Below are positions 44,807 through 50,544 of a stretch of DNA of 50,544 nt, in pieces. The translations under genes and the position numbers were made by a program. A model generated the notes under the pieces. That model had not been told where the DNA came from. It did not search any database and worked only from the letters and a program-made list of their open reading frames with translations. Source of the DNA: Mucilaginibacter sp. (GTDB taxonomy: Bacteria > Bacteroidota > Bacteroidia > Sphingobacteriales > Sphingobacteriaceae). Position 1 is the first letter of the stretch. Each line of letters starts with the position of its first letter. Location: assembly GCA_028288285.1 (NCBI GenBank), contig JAQBNZ010000240.1:1-50544 (forward strand), read 5' to 3'.

Positions 44807-46057
44807 TTATTCTAATAGTAATGCATCATCTTCATCACCCAAACTCAGCTGTATCATATCATTACCGGCAATGCCCTCAATTGATCCTTTTATATGTGCA
44901 GCGTTAAGCAACACTTTTTCCAATTGTTTTTCGCGGGCTTTCCACATTTTTTCCATGGCGTCGCGTTCCTTTTGTATGGAAATACGCATACTCATATAAC
45001 CCTCGCGAATAGCTTTCCACTGCTCAGAGAATTCGCTGCTTGTAAGATAATCATACAGCAGATGCATTTTATCGCCCTTATTATCCTGTGATTTTGCCAA
45101 ATTGGCCAGCTTAATAACCCCATCACGCAGGATGTATGATACTGCCTTCACCTCATCAAAACTACATATCCAAACACCGTCTTTTTCACCAAAACAGTCC
45201 ATTCCTTTTGGGTAGCATTGTGTTACAATTACGGCAACATCAACACCCATTGCGCGCATATCTCTTTTGAGTTTCTCTATCCACTCTTGCGAAAAATCTT
45301 TAGTACGCTTGCTTTCATAAATAATACGGCCACATTCCTGCCCAAACTGGTTACGCACAGTTTGCACACAATCTGCCCCGCGTACACCTTTGCCCACTTC
45401 GCTAATTACGTCAAAAGGAAAATAGCTGCGCAGCTGTTCTTCAAGTATAAGTTCCTGGGCCTCACCCTGTAACTGCATTGATCCCTGCTCGGCGCGGCGT
45501 TTCATCTCGTCAACCAGTTTTTTCTGATCTTCCAGCTGTTTTTCCATTTCCTTCACCTTTAACTGGTGTTCGGTATCTTTTATACTGTGTTTTTCGGTTT
45601 CTTGCTTACGTATCTGCTCAGTAAGTTCGGCACGCTGCTCCTGCAGTTTGCGCTGCAGTGCAATTTCAAGCTCTTCTTCCTTTTGTTTGAGTGATTGCTC
45701 ACGCTGCATAAATTCAAGCTCTTTCTGGCGAGATTCTTTCAGCTTCTCGGCACTGGCATTTACAGAGTTTTGCAACATAACCAGCTGATTTTCAAAGTCA
45801 GAAGCGATAGATTTGCGCAGGTTCTCTTCCAGTGTTAACTGCAAGGCCTTTTTTTCGCCGGCAAGGCGCTGTTCAAAAGCCTGCTGCTGTTGCCGCTCCT
45901 TAGCAGCAAATTCCTCATCCTTTTTGCGATATTCATCTTCTTTCTGGCGGGTATAATCCTGCATCTTCAGCCTAAGCTGCTGCTTATATTCTTCTGCCAT
46001 AACTTCCTCAATGGGGAACCCATGTCCGCAGTTTGGGCACTTAACTTCTGTAGCCAT
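44807..46057 (-). CDS. DUF2130 family coiled-coil protein
   Basis: The 416-residue cytoplasmic protein begins with a zinc-ribbon-like CPNCGHGF (residues 6-13; only one CxxC pair is obvious). A long charged coiled coil follows (about 20-205, rich in EEEL, KQEELE and QRK heptads). The DUF2130 domain follows (about 200-350): LRSYFPFDVISEVGKGVRGADCVQTV, RIIYESKRTKDFSQEWIEKLK and VWICSFDEVKAVSYILRDGV. The DUF2130 core has a nuclease-like look (E..K pair in YESKRT), but no activity is established. The C-terminus is acidic. It is probably monocistronic. Confidence 0.88.
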   Translation of the reverse strand: MATEVKCPNCGHGFPIEEVMAEEYKQQLRLKMQDYTRQKEDEYRKKDEEFAAKERQQQQAFEQRLAGEKKALQLTLEENLRKSIASDFENQLVMLQNSVNASAEKLKESRQKELEFMQREQSLKQKEEELEIALQRKLQEQRAELTEQIRKQETEKHSIKDTEHQLKVKEMEKQLEDQKKLVDEMKRRAEQGSMQLQGEAQELILEEQLRSYFPFDVISEVGKGVRGADCVQTVRNQFGQECGRIIYESKRTKDFSQEWIEKLKRDMRAMGVDVAVIVTQCYPKGMDCFGEKDGVWICSFDEVKAVSYILRDGVIKLANLAKSQDNKGDKMHLLYDYLTSSEFSEQWKAIREGYMSMRISIQKERDAMEKMWKAREKQLEKVLLNAAHIKGSIEGIAGNDMIQLSLGDEDDALLLE

Positions 46058-46261
46058 AATTATAGTTGAGAGATTGCATTTTAAACAAATGCAAAAATCA
46101 AAGATAAATAGATTTTTGGGAAATGCAGTTTGCAGGCTATTAACTAAAAGGCAATCCCTATTAATAAAAAGATACGGATTGATACCACTTTCTTACATTT
46201 CCATAAAAAAACGCAGCATTTTTCCAATTAAAAAGGGGTCGGTCTCCGGGAGTTCACATTA

Positions 46262-47899
46262 TTAAAAATCATGATACAAATTCCGGAAAGTTGTACGCAA
46301 TCCGAAAGAGATCATAGCAGTTTTTTTGCTGCCCAGCGCGGTCTTTTGGTCGCGGTAAAGGCCCGCTAATTCAAAACGGAAATTATATTTTGGGTTTACA
46401 ATGAATGATACCGTACCCTCTGCATATTTTACGCTGGTGGTAACACCCGGGCCCAACGGTGTTTTGCCGGCTATTGGTTTTGGAGTTAATGCTACATTGT
46501 TTCCATAATCAAAAACACGACCATCATACCCATATCTGGAGTAATTCAACTGCCCCTGAAAATCAAACCTGCCAACAGAATAATTCATTATACCAGTCCA
46601 CTCTTTAAAGTTTGCACCCAGCGGATCGCCCAATGGTTCGCCATAGTTGGTATAATAGGTGAGTGTTTGATTACTGGAATAAGTATCGGGCTTTACGGTG
46701 TTATATTCAATAATATAGTTCAGGTCTTTTACACCAAAAATATCCGCCCCGCGAGCACCCAATTGAAAACCGGTTCTATTACCTCCTGCGCTGCCTGATC
46801 TTAGCTGATCTATCAATAGCTGGCCATATATGGCATTTTTATCAAACACTTTATATTTACCGGTAAAGCCTATTAATGTATTAGCCGGCTGCGCCGATGA
46901 GCCTGAGCCTGGTATAAATATTAATGGATTAATAAAGTTGATATCAAAGCCACGGCGGTTACCATTTACATCTGCCTCTGGTATAATTACAGCATCAAAA
47001 AAACCGAATGAAAGGCTGTTATTTACATTATAATCAAGATAATGGAATAAACCCCACTTGCGGCGGTTACTACCAAAGGTATCAAATTTCTTTTCGTTAA
47101 TATCCTGCAGATAGGCCCACATCATCATATATTGCACACGGCCCACATTCCCTGTTAAGCGCAGCAGTGGGTAATTAGCAGAATAATCTGACAACAAAAG
47201 CGACCGGTAACCATCGCCAATAAAAGTTTTGTCCTGCCCTAAGGTAATGTTCAGTTGTTTAATTGGGGTGTAAGATAATATGGCAGTTGCGTATGAATAA
47301 TCTTTGGTGGTTTTGCCAAAGCTGCGGTCATAACTTTGGCCGGGAACAAAGCCCAGGCTATCAACATAGTTTTTATAGTATGACGGAAAAACCGCCTGGT
47401 TCTCATAACCGCTGGTATAAAAGGAAAACTTGTCGCCAACGGTACCGCCAAACTGAAAACCACGGGTATTAACGCCCAATTTTGATTTAAACACAGCACC
47501 TATTGGTTTAAAATAAGCAGGCTTGGTATTAGGGTCCTTAAAATCATGTCCGCCAATGTTTTCAGACAGGAAATCACCATAAAAGGTATATTCTTTAGCA
47601 TTTATTTGAAACAAATGCTCGTTAAACAGTTTGCGCAATGCCCAGCTTTTGCGGTTGGTATCAACCCCTAAATTCATGAGCTGGTTATATCTTGTATTAA
47701 TTGAGCTGTCTATTAAAAATGGCCTTAGTGAAGTATGCAGCGAATTGCTTTTGGAATAGATATCGGCATTAAACTTTTGGTAAAACTGGTAAGATTGCGG
47801 CAGATATACCGATTGCGCTTTTGCAAAACCGATAAATAAAACAGCAATTATTAGTGCTAATATATATTTACCAACAACCGGAGAGTAGTTTTTTTGCAT
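46262..47899 (-). CDS. RemB/Wzi-like outer-membrane barrel protein
   Basis: The 545-residue protein has a signal peptide ending near FAKAQ. Alternating aromatic strands suggest an outer-membrane beta-barrel. The segment LGQDKTFIGDGYRSLLLSDY, followed by YPLLRLTGNVGRVQYMMMW, recalls the conserved strand region of Wzi-type capsule-assembly proteins and of the Flavobacterium gliding protein RemB. No other gliding or capsule genes are visible in the window, so a role in motility or polysaccharide attachment is only a family-level guess. The ATG at 47899 was preferred to a TTG three codons upstream. A final NLYHDF ends in an aromatic residue as outer-membrane barrels do. Confidence 0.68.
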   Translation of the reverse strand: MQKNYSPVVGKYILALIIAVLFIGFAKAQSVYLPQSYQFYQKFNADIYSKSNSLHTSLRPFLIDSSINTRYNQLMNLGVDTNRKSWALRKLFNEHLFQINAKEYTFYGDFLSENIGGHDFKDPNTKPAYFKPIGAVFKSKLGVNTRGFQFGGTVGDKFSFYTSGYENQAVFPSYYKNYVDSLGFVPGQSYDRSFGKTTKDYSYATAILSYTPIKQLNITLGQDKTFIGDGYRSLLLSDYSANYPLLRLTGNVGRVQYMMMWAYLQDINEKKFDTFGSNRRKWGLFHYLDYNVNNSLSFGFFDAVIIPEADVNGNRRGFDINFINPLIFIPGSGSSAQPANTLIGFTGKYKVFDKNAIYGQLLIDQLRSGSAGGNRTGFQLGARGADIFGVKDLNYIIEYNTVKPDTYSSNQTLTYYTNYGEPLGDPLGANFKEWTGIMNYSVGRFDFQGQLNYSRYGYDGRVFDYGNNVALTPKPIAGKTPLGPGVTTSVKYAEGTVSFIVNPKYNFRFELAGLYRDQKTALGSKKTAMISFGLRTTFRNLYHDF

Positions 47900-47984
47900 A
47901 CGCAGCAAAATAAGTGTTTATTATTGTAACATTAAAGCAGATGTGCTAATTAAAGTAATATCAAAGCCTATTTACTGTCCCACA

Positions 47985-48100
47985 CTGTCGCTCGGCTCCA
48001 GCCGAGTGACGACTATTATAACGCCTCCGGCCGCCTCTTAAATAATATGCTTGTATACTGCGGCGAGACGCCGCGTAATAACGGTCACTCGGCTGGAGCC
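47985..48100. repeat. 117-bp-type palindromic element (copy 2), right arm interrupted
   Basis: It is homologous to 41333-41449: left arm CTGTCGCTCGGCTCCAGCC, internal GCGGCGAGACGCCGC, right arm beginning GTCACTCGGCTGGAGCC. The right arm stops at 48100, where a 174-bp segment interrupts it, and resumes as GAGCCGAGC at 48275. Confidence 0.8.
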
Positions 48101-48274
48101 CACAGGTGTTCGGAAGATTAAAAAGAAGCGGCGGGTTGTGCGATTCCCCTCTTGAGAGGGGTGCAGGGGTGTGTCCTTTGTGCGTGAATAACACACCCCT
48201 GCAGCCGCACCACCGACGCGCCCCCTCTCAAGAGGGGAATTTGTTAGCAATATCAATCTTCCGAACACCTGTGA
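48101..48274. mobile_element. MITE-like element inserted in the copy-2 palindrome
   Basis: The ends are 19-bp perfect inverted repeats (CACAGGTGTTCGGAAGATT at 48101-48119 and its complement at 48255-48273). The 5-bp sequence GAGCC occurs on both sides (48096-48100 and 48275-48279) like a target duplication. Inside are two nested perfect palindromes: 48143-48161 with 48222-48240 (19 bp), and TGCAGGGGTGTGT with ACACACCCCTGCA (13 bp). No transposase gene is present, so it would move only in trans. Confidence 0.6.
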
Positions 48275-48305
48275 GAGCCGAGCTATGGCATAACTTATAT
48301 CATTG

Positions 48306-48424
48306 CCGTCCCATTTATGGGACGGATGGCAAGGTGCAAAAGAATGGCTTTAGCCACATTCGCCAGTTTGGCTAAAGCCAATATCCTTTTTGCATTTAAC
48401 CGTTGACTGAAGTCAACGGCAATC
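48306..48424. repeat. Cluster of three further hairpins
   Basis: CCGTCCCA-TTTA-TGGGACGG (48306-48325), TGGCTTTAGCC with GGCTAAAGCCA (48345-48355 and 48370-48380), and CCGTTGACT-GA-AGTCAACGG (48400-48419). The last includes the 23-bp sequence also found inverted at 32933-32955. They complete a 440-bp region made almost wholly of palindromes. Confidence 0.7.
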
Positions 48425-48471
48425 AATAAGCATTAAAATTGTGCAACTATGGCTAAATTGGCATCGCTGAT

Positions 48472-48936
48472 TCAACTCAAAAAGGCCTTCATTTCATGCG
48501 GCAATGGATAAGTACCTGCCATGCGTCGCATTAAAATTACTTCGCCTACATGGAAGGATAAATGCACCGACAGGTCCTGCGTTAGCTTTAATTTTAGCAT
48601 AATATCTTTATCCTCTATATCAAATTTCTCTGTTTCGCTTTTTAATTGAGATAGCTGCTCTTTAAAAAAACTAACTGCATTGTTTAACTCATCCTGGGTG
48701 GTAGCGTTACCGGCACTTAACCAGGTTGCCTCTTCATCTATATCAATGGCATGTTCAATATTTTTTATTTGGTTAAGCTGATGGCTCTGCCAGGCAGTTA
48801 AATGATTAAGTATTTGCCAGATGGTTTTAGGAGCGTTTGCAGGCGTGTTACCCATTTCGTTAACGTTCAAGTCTTCAAATACCTTAAAGGTATCAAATGA
48901 GTTGTTGAAAAGCGTTTTGAAATGGATTTGCTGCAT
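48472..48936 (-). CDS. DinB-family metal-binding protein
   Basis: The 154-residue protein has a four-helix DinB fold with the usual three histidines: His45 (LNHLTAWQ), His125 and His129 (VHLSFHVGE). DinB/YfiT-type proteins bind nickel or zinc and include thiol transferases such as bacillithiol-dependent enzymes and damage-induced proteins; the exact activity is not predictable. The stop codon lies just after the palindrome cluster, and the gene is followed upstream by a type III PKS operon on the same strand, 42 bases apart. Confidence 0.85.
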   Translation of the reverse strand: MQQIHFKTLFNNSFDTFKVFEDLNVNEMGNTPANAPKTIWQILNHLTAWQSHQLNQIKNIEHAIDIDEEATWLSAGNATTQDELNNAVSFFKEQLSQLKSETEKFDIEDKDIMLKLKLTQDLSVHLSFHVGEVILMRRMAGTYPLPHEMKAFLS

Positions 48937-48978
48937 AGCACTAAATATAAATATACCGCAAAATACAATCTTTACTTA

Positions 48979-49470
48979 TCACATCGCTAAAACTTCATTC
49001 TCTTTTTTGATTCTTACAGTAAGCATTATGGCGTTAAGAATTGTGAATATAACCGCTGTATAATACAAATGAAAAGTCAGCGGAATAATAGCTATCTCGC
49101 AGATAACAATAATGTAGTTGGGGTGCTTTATGTATTTGTAAATACCGGTAGCAATGGGCCTTGTGCCAGGCACTTTATATATTTTAGTATTCCAGTAATG
49201 GCCAAGGGTTGATATTACCACCACTTTAATAATAATGAGGACAAAAAATAAAACGATGAAAAAATAGTTAGCCCCGGCATCTGCACGCCAAATGTATTCT
49301 GCTATTAACGATATAATAAAAAGCGTATGCAGTAAAACAATATAAGGGTAATGCTCTTTCCCATATTCAATAGCGCCGTTTCGGAGCAGCCATTTTTCGT
49401 TTTTTGAGGATACGTACAATTCGGCTAAGCGTTGTATGATCAGGAAACTGATAAAAAATATAAAGGTCAT
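48979..49470 (-). CDS. Isoprenylcysteine carboxyl methyltransferase-like membrane protein
   Basis: The 163-residue protein has about four to five hydrophobic segments and the ICMT/PEMT motif YKYIKHPNYIIVICEIAII followed by the C-terminal RIKKENEVLAM. Relatives next to type III polyketide synthases (YpbQ/BpsB in Bacillus) methylate the alkylpyrone products. The start is 4 bases after the PKS stop codon, so the two form an operon, and that role is the likely one here. Confidence 0.85.
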   Translation of the reverse strand: MTFIFFISFLIIQRLAELYVSSKNEKWLLRNGAIEYGKEHYPYIVLLHTLFIISLIAEYIWRADAGANYFFIVLFFVLIIIKVVVISTLGHYWNTKIYKVPGTRPIATGIYKYIKHPNYIIVICEIAIIPLTFHLYYTAVIFTILNAIMLTVRIKKENEVLAM

Positions 49471-49474
49471 GGGG

Positions 49475-50533
49475 TTAGTTCTTCATTTTTAAAAGTACCA
49501 TTTCGCTGCTAAAACCTGGGCCCATAGCCAGCATTAGCCCGTAACCATCGGCATAACCTTCGGTCATAAATTTTTCAAGCACGTATAAAACTGTTACGCT
49601 GCTCATGTTGCCATTATCAGTCATTACTTCGCGGGTATATTTTAAAAAGTCTCCCTGCACCTGCAAAGCATCAACATAAGCATCCAATACTTTTTTACCT
49701 CCCGGATGAAATATAAAGTTTTTGATGTCGCTAAGCTCTAATCCCTGCCTGTTCAGAAACTCGTTTATATCTGCCTTGATGTTGGTATTAATAAATGCAG
49801 GAATGTCTTTAGAGAAAACCACCTTAAAACCATTTTCCTGAAATTGCCAACCCATTACCTCAAGCGAATCATAATATAGCTTACTGCTTGTTGCCTCAAA
49901 AGTTATTTGTTGTGCAGGTAATGTATGGTTATCGCCTTTAACAATGCAGGCTACTACCCCATCAGAAAACAAGCTGGAGCCAATGAAATTACTTTTACTG
50001 TAATCGCTTTTTATAAGTGTTAATGAGCACAGCTCTACCGCTACCAGCAGCACAACTGCATTTGGATTGGCTTTTGCTGCCATGTTGGCCTTAGCCATGC
50101 CTGCTACCCCACCTGCACATCCTAACCCCCAAACAGGCGTACGGTTAATGTGTGGGTTTAATTGCAGTTTGTTAATAATAAGCGCATCCATGCTTGGCGT
50201 GGCCAGCCCTGTTGTTGATACAAAAAAAATATCGGTTATATCGCTTTTATCAATACCAGCTTTAACAATAACTGCATTAATAGCATCTATAGAATACTGC
50301 AATGCCAACCTTGTGTATTCGTCATTACGCTGCTGAAAGGTAGTGGTTTCGGCATAGTAACTTAACGGCTTAACAAAATTGCGGGTAGCTATGCCTGTAT
50401 TGTCAAAGGCTTGTATGAGCCTGTCAACCTGCGGAAAATCTACCGAGAACATTGCCCGGGCTTGTTCTTTTACTTCTTGTTGGATAACCTTATCCGGAAG
50501 ATCAATTTTGGCTACTGCTGATATAAATGGCAT
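49475..50533 (-). CDS. Type III polyketide synthase
   Basis: The 352-residue chalcone-synthase-fold enzyme has the full catalytic triad: Cys139 (GLGCAGGVAG), His276 (FIFHPGGKK) and Asn309 (DNGNMSSV). It condenses malonyl-CoA onto a fatty acyl or other starter without a carrier protein, giving pyrones or resorcinols. GxGPGFS near the C-terminus (MLAMGPGFSSE) is standard. Start codon lies 11 bases from the window edge, so upstream partners (for example oxidoreductases) may lie outside. With the methyltransferase-like gene it probably makes a methylated alkylpyrone or alkylresorcinol. Confidence 0.95.
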   Translation of the reverse strand: MPFISAVAKIDLPDKVIQQEVKEQARAMFSVDFPQVDRLIQAFDNTGIATRNFVKPLSYYAETTTFQQRNDEYTRLALQYSIDAINAVIVKAGIDKSDITDIFFVSTTGLATPSMDALIINKLQLNPHINRTPVWGLGCAGGVAGMAKANMAAKANPNAVVLLVAVELCSLTLIKSDYSKSNFIGSSLFSDGVVACIVKGDNHTLPAQQITFEATSSKLYYDSLEVMGWQFQENGFKVVFSKDIPAFINTNIKADINEFLNRQGLELSDIKNFIFHPGGKKVLDAYVDALQVQGDFLKYTREVMTDNGNMSSVTVLYVLEKFMTEGYADGYGLMLAMGPGFSSEMVLLKMKN

Positions 50534-50544
50534 TTAAGTAATTT

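Noticed and set aside
48106..48375. Open frames within the palindrome cluster on both strands
   Set aside because: They consist of inverted-repeat sequence, with translation dominated by repeats; no protein-like composition.

Overview
The window looks like a chromosomal segment from a member of the Bacteroidota, most likely family Sphingobacteriaceae (a Mucilaginibacter- or Pedobacter-like soil or plant bacterium). This rests on a SusC/SusD pair, many lipoproteins with a Bacteroidota-type lipobox, TAnnTTTG-like -7 promoter elements, families such as DUF2851, a NUDIX-type sugar regulator and RemB/Wzi-like barrels, and a moderately AT-rich sequence. No phage, plasmid, tRNA, rRNA or CRISPR array was seen. 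The genus is an inference.

Layout. Bases 1-988 hold the N-terminal part of an FtsX/MacB-type ABC permease (minus strand), preceded by a plausible sigma-54 promoter and an inverted repeat that could bind an activator. Bases 1160-14373 hold a minus-strand block read from high to low coordinates: SusC, SusD, a terminator-like hairpin with a new -7 element, a 1190-residue double-propeller lipoprotein with a central ASPIC/UnbV domain, a vanadium-haloperoxidase-type lipoprotein with an intact active-site signature, and two tandemly duplicated lipoproteins that join a c-type heme motif to VCBS/FG-GAP repeats. This is the most unusual content: a possible surface redox or halogenation apparatus coupled to TonB-dependent uptake. 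An 821-bp gene-free spacer separates it from a secreted GH3 beta-glucosidase. That gene is divergent from a catalytically dead NUDIX/winged-helix regulator, with a directly repeated operator-like sequence between them.

Bases 18.5-32.8 kb are mostly housekeeping and exported enzymes: a YitT-family membrane protein, FtsK, LolA, an AurF-type di-iron oxygenase, a secreted YdjC-type deacetylase next to a HGSNAT-like acetyltransferase, an MBL-fold hydrolase, a nucleotide pyrophosphatase/phosphodiesterase followed by two paralogous small exported proteins, and a Tat-type lipoprotein amidase. Bases 32.8-33.8 kb hold a lone low-GC exported protein gene bracketed by copies of a ~98-bp two-hairpin repeat. 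Bases 33.9-41.2 kb carry an SDR oxidoreductase, DUF72, PspC, DUF2851, an MHS-type MFS transporter, DUF1345, YwbE and argininosuccinate lyase. An M20 deacylase (probably the ArgE-type step of arginine synthesis) lies at 41.5-42.6 kb. Bases 42.8-44.7 kb form a small regulatory block (SSB-like protein, CheY-like receiver, unknown protein, NarL-type regulator). The rest holds DUF2130, a RemB/Wzi-like barrel, a pile of nested palindromic repeats (47985-48424), a DinB protein, and a type III polyketide synthase with an isoprenylcysteine-methyltransferase-like partner.

Intergenic spaces are rich in short palindromic repeats of several families. One (174 bp, 19-bp terminal inverted repeats, flanked by GAGCC) appears to have inserted into another, which suggests MITE-like mobility.
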